Shown piece by piece: positions 17,695-25,892 of a DNA stretch of 64,000 nt. The notes beneath the pieces were generated by a model. The model ran no database searches and was not told the DNA's origin. It saw only the letters and a program-made list of their open reading frames with translations. Numbering within the stretch: position 1 is the first letter of the stretch; each line of letters begins with the position of its first letter. The DNA is taken from positions 1 through 64,000 of the forward strand of contig JAGHTO010000015.1 in the NCBI GenBank assembly GCA_018065305.1. Direction: 5' to 3'. Origin of the DNA: Candidatus Cacconaster scatequi (lineage in GTDB: Bacteria; Bacteroidota; Bacteroidia; Bacteroidales; UBA932). The translations under genes were made by a program, and so were the position numbers.

Positions 17695-18138
17695 CGAACG
17701 GATAGTTTTGGCGACATTGACGAGGTGAGCGACGAATTCGAGACCGCGCTGCAGAAGGAGGAGATGAAGATAATCAATCACGTCCCGGAGCAGGCTGTGA
17801 TGAACGGCAACCACAGCCTTATGTATGCAGTCATCCGCAATCTCGTGGAGAATTCGGTCAAATATGCGGGAAAAGGCGCGGAGATACACATCGAGGCCAG
17901 CCGTCACGTCAGTCATCTTGAACTGACATATTACGACACAGGGGTAGGGGTCAGCGAATCCCAGCTGAAGCGGATTTTCGAGCGCTTCTACAGCATTCCC
18001 GGGAAACCCGGCAGCACCGAAGGCTCCGGACTGGGGCTCTCAATCGTCAGGAATGCAGTTGCATTCCACAAGGGAACCATATCCGCATCCGTCAGAAAGG
18101 AGGGCGGACTGCGCTTCGATATGGAATTCAGACGATAA
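17695..18138 (+). pseudogene. 5'-truncated sensor histidine kinase (HATPase_c domain only)
   Basis: The frame is open from just after a TAA at 17692-17694 but has no convincing start and lacks sensor, membrane and dimerisation (H-box) regions. What remains is the ATP-binding domain: N-box (AVIRNLVENSVKYA), G1 (YYDTGVGV), F-box (RIFERFYSI) and G2 (EGSGLGLSIV). It resembles the C-terminal 140 residues of a PhoR-like kinase. No response regulator is adjacent. It starts about 20 nt after the DUF975 stop. I read it as a remnant left by a deletion. A GTG at 17725 could produce a soluble ATPase domain, but that is not expected to signal by itself. Confidence 0.75.
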
Positions 18139-18150
18139 CCGAAAATTTCG

Positions 18151-18158
18151 TATTTTTG
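18151..18158 (+). promoter_or_regulatory. TATTTTTG -7 box of the GH130 gene
   Basis: TATTTTTG lies 24 nt upstream of the ATG at 18183 and matches the TAnnTTTG element. Confidence 0.45.
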
Positions 18159-18182
18159 AGCAGATTACAAAAACTTCCATAT

Positions 18183-19253
18183 ATGAAAAAGATTTGCCTG
18201 TTTCTTGCGGTTCTGACTCTGGCGTCGGGCTGCGGGAACTCTTCCGACTGGACTATCGGTCCCTTTACAAGATTGTCTGACGATGCAGTAATATCCCCTG
18301 ACCCCGCCCGGATATTCCTTTGCCCTATGCGTGGAGAAGAGGTGCGCTGGCAGGAGAGTGATACCTTCAATCCGGCCGCTGCGGTGAAGGACGGAAAGAT
18401 ATGCGTGCTCTTCCGCAGCGAAGACAACAGCGCAACAGGCATCGGCTCCCGCACTTCCCGTGTCGGATATGCCGAGACCACGGATGGCGTCACTATGGAG
18501 ATTGCCCCCGACCCGGTGCTTTTCCCCGGCGGAGATGAGTGGGGATGGCTTGACTGCCCCGGAGGCTGTGAGGATCCCCGCATCGCTAAGACCGAGGACG
18601 GACTTTATGTGATGACCTACACTTCGTTCAACCGCAAGACTGCAAGGTTGTGCATCGCCACTTCAAGGGATTTGAAGGTCTGGGAGAAACACGGATTCGC
18701 CTTCGCCGACGCTCTCGGCGGACGACTGATGGACGAATGGAGCAAGAGCGCTTCCATTGTCACAAAAGTGAACGAGGACGATGAACTTGTGATAGAGAAG
18801 TTTGACGGGAAGTACCTGATGTACTGGGGCGAGGATTTTGTCAACCTTGCTACATCCACTGACCTGATTCACTGGACTCCTATGCTCGATGAGAACGGAG
18901 ACCTTCTTGAGATAATCAAGCCCCGCGAAGGCAAGTTTGACAGCGACCTTACTGAATGCGGTCCTCCAGCTGTCCATACTAAGGACGGCATCGTTCTGAT
19001 TTATAATGGAAAGAGTGCAGAGACCGGAGCATATTGCGCTGGACAGGTTCTGTTCGATGTCAAGAATCCCACAAAGGTTCTGGACAGATTGGACGAACCC
19101 TTCTTCGTGCCCGAACTTCCCTTCGAGAAGAGCGGACAGTACGTCGACGGTACCGTGTTCGTAGAGGGACTGGTACGCTACAATCACAAGTGGTATCTCT
19201 ATTACGGTTGTGCCGATTCGTTCGTAGGCGTGGCGGTTGCAGGTGACAAATAA
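18183..19253 (+). CDS. GH130-like glycoside phosphorylase/hydrolase lipoprotein
   Basis: 356 residues from ATG 18183, beginning with a lipoprotein signal (FLAVLTLASGC, Cys lipidation site). The body is a five-bladed propeller of the GH130 type: FNPAAAVKDGKICVLFR, the substrate-binding segment GGCEDPRIAK, then ESGPP-like ECGPPAV and the C-terminal YLYYGCADS. GH130 members act on beta-1,2- or beta-1,4-linked mannosides, mostly by phosphorolysis. Extracytoplasmic lipoprotein members may be hydrolases. The exact activity cannot be decided by eye. It is followed after 13 nt by a decayed sialidase gene, so the two may have formed one operon for host glycan use, with GH38 nearby. Confidence 0.85.
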   Translation: MKKICLFLAVLTLASGCGNSSDWTIGPFTRLSDDAVISPDPARIFLCPMRGEEVRWQESDTFNPAAAVKDGKICVLFRSEDNSATGIGSRTSRVGYAETTDGVTMEIAPDPVLFPGGDEWGWLDCPGGCEDPRIAKTEDGLYVMTYTSFNRKTARLCIATSRDLKVWEKHGFAFADALGGRLMDEWSKSASIVTKVNEDDELVIEKFDGKYLMYWGEDFVNLATSTDLIHWTPMLDENGDLLEIIKPREGKFDSDLTECGPPAVHTKDGIVLIYNGKSAETGAYCAGQVLFDVKNPTKVLDRLDEPFFVPELPFEKSGQYVDGTVFVEGLVRYNHKWYLYYGCADSFVGVAVAGDK

Positions 19254-19266
19254 CATACAGGCTGAC

Positions 19267-19854
19267 ATGGATAAGAGAATCCTCTGTTCGGCACTTTTCG
19301 TCCTTGTTTTCTGCACTTCCGTTTTCGCGGACCAGCCGTTCCGCAATCACAGGTATGACGCAGTCAACGTTCCTTGCCAATGATCTCGGACTGCCCCTTA
19401 ATACAAGAGTGTATCAGAGCCGTGAAAACGCATTTACCGGGAGAGGGAACAGGGGAGAGGTTCTTGCCACCCTGACCGTCTCTCCTGCAAGGAAAATGAA
19501 GTTGCGCAGAATAAAAGTCTCGCTGGATGCGGAGGCTTGCGACGTCACCGGGCTTCAGGTCAGATGTGACGGAAATGTCCTCGGTTCTGTCAGGGTGAAG
19601 CCTGGAAGGATATCTGCGTTAATGCCTGTGACGGGGACATTATCCCCCTTGGAGATTCTCTTCTGCTTCACTCCGTTCCCAATTCGATGGACAGGCGCAA
19701 CGTAAGCATATTCGTCAGCCGCGACAACGGCCGCACCTGGCCATACTCGAAGAGTCTGTGCCGGTATGAATCAGTCTATTCTTCGATGACTGTCCTGCAA
19801 GACGGCACGATAGGGGTCTATCTCGAAGAGAATCCCAACGTCGAATTCTTAATA
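19267..19854 (+). pseudogene. Decayed sialidase (BNR) gene, possibly once fused to an O-acetylesterase
   Basis: Three pieces in alternating frames make up the remnant. Piece 1 (19267-19380) is a signal peptide and QPFRNHRYDAVNV, then a stop. Piece 2 (about 19370-19620, another frame) is an N-terminal sialidase-associated beta-sandwich (NAFTGRGNRGEVLATLTVS, KLRRIKVSLDA). Piece 3 (about 19630-19850, back in the first frame) holds a sialidase blade: IIPLGDSLLLHSVPNSMDRR, an Asp-box SRDNGRTWP and SSMTVLQDGTIGVYLEEN. Most of the propeller, including the catalytic Arg triad and nucleophile region, is gone. Piece 1 resembles the start of SGNH esterase-sialidase fusions known in Bacteroidota. The end collides with the convergent phosphoesterase gene. 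Confidence 0.8.
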
Positions 19855-21300
19855 TTTGAATTCGTAGTCGAAATCAGCGCCTCCGGCACCGATTCTGAAG
19901 GTATGCACCTCTCCCTTTGCGGGCTTGACTGCAATCACGTCGCAGCAGAGGCTTTCGTTCACGTCGTAGGGCGCTCGTCTTGTGCCGGGCATCAGCTGGG
20001 CTTCCGTGCAGAATCCGAGCCCCTGTGTGATGAAATAGTTGACGTTCCTGTCAACTTCGTGCATATTGAAGTGGCTGTCGCCGCAGAAGAGGCCTATGAT
20101 GTTGTGGTTCTTCTTGAGTTCAGCCAGAACGTCCATCATCCTCTCGTTGCTCTGGAGATTGTATGGCGCGGGGGTGTTGTGCCAGCGTCCGTTGGGATGC
20201 GGCATATAGTGGCAGGCCACGAGGATGCTCATCTCCTTGGGCGTGTCATTCACGAGGTTCTTGAACCACTCGACCTGCTCGTCGTCGAACACATAGTATT
20301 TGTCCTGCAGGGTGCAGGTGCCGCAGCTGTTGAGAAGTATGATTCTGAAGTTCTTCTCCGGAATGTCGTAGTAGTGGTAAACTTTGCCGGGGGTGAGGTG
20401 CAGGTTGCCGCCTGCCTTCTCCAATCCGGGTTTCTGGAAGAGTTCCTGAAAACGTTCCTCGCTGGTGACTGTTCCTTCGCCGCCATCCCAGTCGTGGTTG
20501 CCCGGGACATAGAGGAAGACGCCGGGGAACTTCTTCATCTCATCGCTGATTCCGGTCAGTATGGTATTGGTGATATCCTTGCTGATGTGTGCAGGACCCA
20601 GGTTGACTCCTATGTCTCCCAGACAGAGCATAAAGTCGTAGTTCCAGATGTCGCTTGCATCGGCAATGTGGCCGATATGGTGGAATCTGTAGTCAGTGTG
20701 AGCGTGTACGTCGGTGAAGATGGGGAAGATTACGGTTTCATCGTCTCCCTTCCACTCCATATAGCGGTCGTGAGCCTCGGTTACCTGGGGAACGACAAAG
20801 TCGGGAATCCTGTATTCGGGAGCCTGAGTGCCGTAGTCGCGGGGCAACTGTCCCTTTTCATAGAAATAGAGGTCAAGTCCCTGTCCTCCGTCCCGTTCCA
20901 GATATTGAAGCGTAAGCTTGTGCTTTCCTTTTTTCAGCGTCTTTCCTGCGAAGGCGTATGCACAGTCATTCATTCCCACCAATGTGTCCCCGTCCACTAT
21001 GAATCTTGAACAGTCATCAGAATAGAGCAGGAACGTATATTCCTTTTCTGCGGGAACGGTAAGGGTGGAGGTGAATTCCGCCAGAAAGTGATTCTTTTCG
21101 GGGGCCGTGTATTCCAGCAGTTCGAATCCTCTTCCCGTACCTGTCGCAGTCGGCTCGCCGAGGGTGCTAAAGTCCGGGAGTTCTTCGTTTTCGTATCCTT
21201 CCCAGATTTTGTAACTTACCTCGCCCTCATTGTATTTCGGGGTGCAGGCGCAGGCCAGGACCGCTGCGGCCGCAATAATTGTTTTTGAAAAAGTTGTCAT
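19849..21300 (-). CDS. Calcineurin-like metallophosphoesterase lipoprotein with PA14-like domain
   Basis: 483 residues. Signal peptide with lipobox (AAAVLACAC). Residues about 45-150 look like a PA14-type beta-sandwich (YTFLLYSDDCSRFIVDGDTLV, HKLTLQYLERDGGQGLDLYF). The phosphoesterase domain follows, with metal-ligand motifs FTDVHAHTD, LGDIGVN, PGNHDWDGGEG, ACHYMPHP and GDSHFNMH. These are the five standard calcineurin-like motifs. The PA14 part probably binds carbohydrate, so the enzyme may act on sugar phosphates or nucleotides at the surface. The substrate is not predictable. It is divergent from GH2 with its own promoter box at 21329-21336. Confidence 0.88.
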   Translation of the reverse strand: MTTFSKTIIAAAAVLACACTPKYNEGEVSYKIWEGYENEELPDFSTLGEPTATGTGRGFELLEYTAPEKNHFLAEFTSTLTVPAEKEYTFLLYSDDCSRFIVDGDTLVGMNDCAYAFAGKTLKKGKHKLTLQYLERDGGQGLDLYFYEKGQLPRDYGTQAPEYRIPDFVVPQVTEAHDRYMEWKGDDETVIFPIFTDVHAHTDYRFHHIGHIADASDIWNYDFMLCLGDIGVNLGPAHISKDITNTILTGISDEMKKFPGVFLYVPGNHDWDGGEGTVTSEERFQELFQKPGLEKAGGNLHLTPGKVYHYYDIPEKNFRIILLNSCGTCTLQDKYYVFDDEQVEWFKNLVNDTPKEMSILVACHYMPHPNGRWHNTPAPYNLQSNERMMDVLAELKKNHNIIGLFCGDSHFNMHEVDRNVNYFITQGLGFCTEAQLMPGTRRAPYDVNESLCCDVIAVKPAKGEVHTFRIGAGGADFDYEFKY

Positions 21301-21328
21301 ATCGATGGATATCTTGTGTTTGAATCTT

Positions 21329-21336
21329 CAAATATA
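21329..21336 (-). promoter_or_regulatory. TATATTTG -7 box of the phosphoesterase gene
   Basis: The minus strand reads TATATTTG (CAAATATA on plus), 28 nt upstream of the phosphoesterase start at 21300. Confidence 0.45.
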
Positions 21337-21380
21337 CGCAAAACCATCGGCAAGCAGGCGGAAATCTCGCACATTTTTGC

Positions 21381-21388
21381 TAAATTTG
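21381..21388 (+). promoter_or_regulatory. TAAATTTG -7 box of the GH2 gene
   Basis: TAAATTTG is 20 nt upstream of the ATG at 21409. This fixes the GH2 start downstream of the longer open frame that begins at 21316. Confidence 0.5.
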
Positions 21389-21408
21389 TTAACATATTTG
21401 ATATTGTT

Positions 21409-23208
21409 ATGAAAAAATCAGCATTGTTTCTTGCGGTACTCCTGACCGCAGCGGTGTCTGCTTATGCAGCCGTACCGCGTCCCGAATTTCCCCGTCCGCA
21501 GTTCGAGCGTACAAGTTGGATCAATCTCAATGGGGAATGGACCTATACTTTTGATTTCGGTCAGACCGGGCAGACCCGGGGCCTGATGTCATCGCAGGGT
21601 TTTGACGGCATCATCAACGTGCCTTTCTGCCCCGAGAGCAAGCTCTCCGGAGTGGAATACAAGGATTTCATCAACTGTATGTGGTATCAGCGCAAGGTGG
21701 AGGTTCCCGCGGACTGGGAGGGAAGGAATGTGCTCATCCACTTCGGAGCGGTGGACTATTACTGCGCCCTGTATGTGGACGGCAAGTTTGCCGACAGGCA
21801 TTGGGGAGGCACCTCCTCGTTCGAGTTCGACATCACTGCATTCACGACACCCGGAAAGACGGCGAATCTCGTTCTGATGGTGAAGGATGACCTGAGGTCC
21901 GGGACCCAGACCGGAGGCAAGCAGAGCCGGAACTACTATTCGGAAGGATGTATGTATACCAGGACCACGGGAATATGGCAGACGGTCTGGATGGAGGCTG
22001 TCAATCCTGCGGGTTTGAAGGGCGTATATGTAAAACCGGACCTTGACAGGAGCAGTTTTGTCTTCGAACCGGCATTCTATTCATTGAAGGAAGGCTTGCA
22101 GTTCAGCGTCAAGGTGATTGACAACGGAAAGGTGGTGGCTTCCTCGACGGCTGCGGCTTCCACCCCGATGACCGTGACGGTTCCGGTGAAGAAGGCGAAA
22201 ACCTGGTCTCCGGAGAGTCCTTTCCTCTATGACATCCGCTATGAAGTTCTTGACAAGGACGGAAAAGTTATCGATGAAGTCAAGTCATACGCAGGTATGA
22301 GGAAGGTACATATCGAGGGCAACAGGCTTTTCCTCAACAATGAGCCGGTTTTCCTTAGATTCGTTCTCGATCAGGGATTCTATCCGGATGGCGTATGGAC
22401 CGCCCCGACTGATTCCGAACTGAAGGCCGACATCGAGAGAAGTATGGCCGTCGGTTTCAACGGTGCCAGACTCCACCAGAAGGTGTTCGAGGAGAGATTC
22501 CACTACTGGGCCGACAAGCTCGGATACCTGACCTGGGGCGAGAGCTCCAGCTGGGGCGTCGAAATGCAGGACAACACTGCCGCACGCAATTTTCTCACCG
22601 AATGGGAAGAGGTTGTCGTCCGTGACCGCAACCACCCGTCCATCATTGCGTGGACTCCATTCAACGAAATCTGGCCTTGCGACTATCCTTTTGGAAGCGA
22701 CGAGTCAATGAACCAGTATCGCTTTGTCTCTGACGTATACAACCTTACACATAATCTGGACTATCGTCCGGTACACGATGCCAGCGGCGGGCTCCACGTC
22801 AAGACCGACATCTGGTCCTACCACAACTATAACCAAGACCCCGAAGAGCTTGCGGAGGAACTGACTCCGGAAAGCGACTCGAAGGTACCCACCTGCAACG
22901 AAGAGTACGAGGTGCCGTACGCAGGCCAGCCCTATTTCCTGGACGAATACGGCGGAATCAGATGGATAATAGAGAAATATGCGGAAAACAGCTGGGGTTA
23001 CGGCAATGCTCCGAAATCATTGGATGAATTCTATGAAAGGCTCGAAAAGTTGACGGACGTCATCCTCGGATTCGACTATATCAGCGGTTTCTGCTATACC
23101 CAGCTTACGGACGTCGAGCAGGAGCAGAACGGTATCTACACATATGACCGGAAACTCAAGTTCGATGCCGCGAAACTCAAGGCTGTTTTCGGCAGGGAAC
23201 GGAAGTGA
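21409..23208 (+). CDS. GH2 family beta-glycosidase, secreted
   Basis: 599 residues from ATG 21409 with a signal peptide (LFLAVLLTAAVSAYA). It has the GH2 order: sugar-binding jelly roll (SWINLNGEWTY, FINCMWYQRKVEVP), an immunoglobulin-like domain, then the TIM barrel. The acid/base is E420 in TPFNEIW and the nucleophile is likely E513 in FLDEYGG. GH2 covers beta-galactosidase, beta-glucuronidase and beta-mannosidase; the compact form here is like Bacteroidales beta-galactosidase/glucuronidase homologues of unknown linkage. The 3' end overlaps the convergent symporter gene by 32 nt. Location is periplasmic or extracellular. Confidence 0.92.
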   Translation: MKKSALFLAVLLTAAVSAYAAVPRPEFPRPQFERTSWINLNGEWTYTFDFGQTGQTRGLMSSQGFDGIINVPFCPESKLSGVEYKDFINCMWYQRKVEVPADWEGRNVLIHFGAVDYYCALYVDGKFADRHWGGTSSFEFDITAFTTPGKTANLVLMVKDDLRSGTQTGGKQSRNYYSEGCMYTRTTGIWQTVWMEAVNPAGLKGVYVKPDLDRSSFVFEPAFYSLKEGLQFSVKVIDNGKVVASSTAAASTPMTVTVPVKKAKTWSPESPFLYDIRYEVLDKDGKVIDEVKSYAGMRKVHIEGNRLFLNNEPVFLRFVLDQGFYPDGVWTAPTDSELKADIERSMAVGFNGARLHQKVFEERFHYWADKLGYLTWGESSSWGVEMQDNTAARNFLTEWEEVVVRDRNHPSIIAWTPFNEIWPCDYPFGSDESMNQYRFVSDVYNLTHNLDYRPVHDASGGLHVKTDIWSYHNYNQDPEELAEELTPESDSKVPTCNEEYEVPYAGQPYFLDEYGGIRWIIEKYAENSWGYGNAPKSLDEFYERLEKLTDVILGFDYISGFCYTQLTDVEQEQNGIYTYDRKLKFDAAKLKAVFGRERK

Positions 23209-24682
23209 CCGGCATCCGCACCAGAGCCATTCCGACCATCACGAACGCCGCATTTATGAGAAGGAGTTCGTAACTTACCGTATATCCGAACGAAAGTTTG
23301 AGCCACGTTTTCAGTGCATAGCTCAGGAACGGGGCGGCAATGCAGATTAAGGGAACGGCCCGGTCCCTTACAGGGGCCTTGCACATCATCCCGAAAGCGA
23401 ACAGCCCCAGTATGGGACCGTATGTGTAGCTGGCAAGCAGGTAGACGGCACTGATTGCGTCCTGATTGTTGATTGCATTGAAAACGAGAATCACGGCGCC
23501 CATACATACGGCCATAGATGCGTGAACCCATTTGCGGGTCCGGTCAAGGGAGTTACCTTCTTTCTTTCTGTCCGCCTTTAGGATATCTATCGTGAAAGAG
23601 GTCGTCAATGCCGTGAGGGCGGCCCCTGCGGTGGAATAGGATGCGGCGCACAGACCGAGCACAAACAGGAACACTGCCACTGACGGCATTCCTTTGGAAG
23701 CCACTACCGTCGGGAATAGATTGTCCGTTGACCCGGACAATCCTGATATAACGTCCGCTGCCGATGCTCCTTCGGCTCCGGATGTTTCAAATTTGAAATA
23801 ACGGAGCATCAGAACGCCCAGCATGAGGAAAAGGAATATTATGACGAACTGTACCCCGGCTCCCAGAAGGACACTCTTTGCGGCCTCTTTTGAATTCCTG
23901 CAGGAAAGGTTCCGTTGCATCATATCCTGATCGAGCCCATTGGTGGCAATCACAAGGAAAATGCCGGCTATGAACTGCTTCCAGAAATACAGGCCGTTCT
24001 TCGGGTCGTCGAAGAAAAAAATCCTGGAACAGGGGTCGCTTGTCACCGCTCTGCACATTGAACTGAAATTCATCCCAAGAGCGTTCATCATTGTGACAAT
24101 GCAGATGATGACTGCGGAAACGATGCACAAAGTCTTGAGTGTGTCAGTCCAGATGACGGTCTTGACTCCACCCTGAGACGTGTAGAGGAAGATAAGGCTT
24201 ATTGCGATGATGACATTGACGGAGAACGGTATCCCGAGAGGCCCGAACAGCAGGTTCTGCAGCACGATGCATACCACGAAGAAGCGTACTGAAGCCCCGA
24301 GCATCTTGGAGATGAAGAAGAACCAGGCCCCGGTGGCGTGTGTTGCTCCGCCGTATCTGTCCTCCAGATATCCGTATATTGAAGTGAGGTTTTTTCTGTA
24401 AAACAGCGGGACCAGGACATAGGCTATCACTGTATAGCCGACGGCAAAACCGAGAATCATCTCAAGATATGAAAAAGACTTGGTGATGACCATCCCCGGG
24501 ACCGAGATGAAGGTCACTCCCGAAACAGGCGCGCCCACGGCTGCAATCGCGGCTATCAGCCAGGGTGTCCTGTGGTTGCCGAAGAAATTGCCGCCTCCGG
24601 TATTGTGCCTGCTGAAACGGGAGATGATGAAAATAAGGACGAAATATACGAGGATTGCCGCAAGGGCTACAGCAGGGGTCAT
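23177..24682 (-). CDS. Sodium:solute symporter (SSS family)
   Basis: 501 residues, about thirteen hydrophobic segments. The family signature occurs in the first third: FFGNHRTPWLIAAIAAVGAP, then SGVTFISVPGM, and GYLEDRYGGATHATGAWFF. SSS proteins co-transport sugars, sialic acid, amino acids or vitamins with sodium. Here the neighbours (GH2, sialidase-like, GH38) suggest import of a released monosaccharide, possibly sialic acid or another sugar, but the sequence does not fix the substrate. It converges on GH2 (32-nt overlap) and is divergent from the sialidase-like gene. Confidence 0.9.
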   Translation of the reverse strand: MTPAVALAAILVYFVLIFIISRFSRHNTGGGNFFGNHRTPWLIAAIAAVGAPVSGVTFISVPGMVITKSFSYLEMILGFAVGYTVIAYVLVPLFYRKNLTSIYGYLEDRYGGATHATGAWFFFISKMLGASVRFFVVCIVLQNLLFGPLGIPFSVNVIIAISLIFLYTSQGGVKTVIWTDTLKTLCIVSAVIICIVTMMNALGMNFSSMCRAVTSDPCSRIFFFDDPKNGLYFWKQFIAGIFLVIATNGLDQDMMQRNLSCRNSKEAAKSVLLGAGVQFVIIFLFLMLGVLMLRYFKFETSGAEGASAADVISGLSGSTDNLFPTVVASKGMPSVAVFLFVLGLCAASYSTAGAALTALTTSFTIDILKADRKKEGNSLDRTRKWVHASMAVCMGAVILVFNAINNQDAISAVYLLASYTYGPILGLFAFGMMCKAPVRDRAVPLICIAAPFLSYALKTWLKLSFGYTVSYELLLINAAFVMVGMALVRMPVTSVPCRKQP

Positions 24683-24755
24683 TCGGCGTGATAATTAAAC
24701 GCGTAAAGTTAGCAAAGATTTGCCGAACGTTCGGTCGTCTATGGAAATTATTGAT

Positions 24756-24763
24756 TATATTTG
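24756..24763 (+). promoter_or_regulatory. TATATTTG -7 box upstream of the sialidase-like gene
   Basis: TATATTTG lies 58 nt before the ATG at 24822. The distance is larger than for most boxes in this window, so the 5' untranslated region would be longer. Confidence 0.4.
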
Positions 24764-24821
24764 GTCGAGTATGCTAAGGCCAATGGCAGGAAAATATTTT
24801 ATTTGGAATCCGTGGAATAAT

Positions 24822-25874
24822 ATGAGAAAGTTTATTTTGTCAATCGTTCTTGTTGTCGCGGCGGGCTGCTGCTCGGACAATATTGAAGTATCGCGTATCT
24901 GGAATGAGAATTACAGCGCATTTCCGTCAATTGTCGAGTTTCAGGGCAAGTATTACGTGGCGTTCAGAGAGGCCAGCAGCCATATTTTCGATGAAAACGG
25001 AAATGCCGACGGCAAGGCCCGCATACTGGTCTCAAATAACGGAAGGCGATGGAAATCAGTTGCACTTATCGAAAAGCCGGGCACAGACCTTCGCGATCCT
25101 AAATTGAGTGTGACTCCAGACGGACGTTTGATGGTGACCCTTGGAGGCTCTCTATATAAGGACAGAGAACTGGTGTCATTCTTTCCGCACGTAGCTTTCA
25201 GCAATGATGGGTGTACATTCTCGTCCCCCGAAAAGGTCTCTTTCGACAGTTCCATCACAGATGAACGCGAGTGGATATGGCGTCTGACCTGGCACGAGGG
25301 GGTGGGGTACGGCGTCAGTTACGGTGAACATTTCGCCCTTGTGAAAACCACGGACGGAGTGAATTATCAGACGGTTTGCGAACTGAATCTTGACCGTGCG
25401 CTGAGTCCTGGAGAAAGTACCGTCCGTTTCGCACCCGACGGCAGGATGTATATGATGGTAAGATGCGAAGGCGGCGACTCGCTTGGCCGATGGGGTGTGT
25501 CCGAGGCTCCATATACAGATTGGAAGTGGAGTGAGATGGATTTTCATCTCGGAGGCCCGGATTTCATCATTCTTGATGACGGTAGGGTAGTGGCGGGTTC
25601 CCGCTACCATTTCCCTCGCGGCAAATGCAGGACAATGGTACTGACCGGAGATCTTGACGGAAATTTCGAGGAACGCTGGCTTCTCCCTTCGGGAGGCGAT
25701 ACCAGCTACCCGGGGTTCCTTGACAGGGGAAATGAGTTGTGGATGGTCTATTATTCCTGCCACGAGACGGCCGACGGTGGCTCTCATGGAACAATCTATG
25801 ATTTTGACCCGTCAGCCGACAAGGCGCCCCGTGCCTCAATCTATCTTGCCAGAATTCCCAAGAAACTGCTGTAA
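24822..25874 (+). CDS. Sialidase-like/glycosidase beta-propeller lipoprotein
   Basis: 350 residues from ATG 24822, the start that gives a lipoprotein signal (ILSIVLVVAAGCC). The body has propeller repeats with an early Arg-containing blade (FQGKYYVAFREA), Asp-box-like SNNGRRW and SNDGCTF, DLRDPKLSVTPDGRLMV, and a late blade GGDTSYPGF...LWMVYYSCHE. This matches exo-alpha-sialidase-like (BNR) proteins found with glycan hydrolases. A full catalytic set (Arg triad, Tyr-Glu pair) is not obvious, so true sialidase activity is uncertain. It lies head-to-head with the symporter. Confidence 0.75.
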   Translation: MRKFILSIVLVVAAGCCSDNIEVSRIWNENYSAFPSIVEFQGKYYVAFREASSHIFDENGNADGKARILVSNNGRRWKSVALIEKPGTDLRDPKLSVTPDGRLMVTLGGSLYKDRELVSFFPHVAFSNDGCTFSSPEKVSFDSSITDEREWIWRLTWHEGVGYGVSYGEHFALVKTTDGVNYQTVCELNLDRALSPGESTVRFAPDGRMYMMVRCEGGDSLGRWGVSEAPYTDWKWSEMDFHLGGPDFIILDDGRVVAGSRYHFPRGKCRTMVLTGDLDGNFEERWLLPSGGDTSYPGFLDRGNELWMVYYSCHETADGGSHGTIYDFDPSADKAPRASIYLARIPKKLL

Positions 25875-25892
25875 CTGATTCCAAATCAGGTT

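Noticed and set aside
19687..21009. Plus-strand open frame of 440 codons
   Set aside because: Only its first 55 codons belong to the sialidase remnant; the rest is antisense to the phosphoesterase gene.
24822..25874. Assigning a definite sialidase activity
   Set aside because: Asp-box-like elements are present, but I could not identify the full Arg triad and Tyr/Glu pair, so only sialidase-like is stated.
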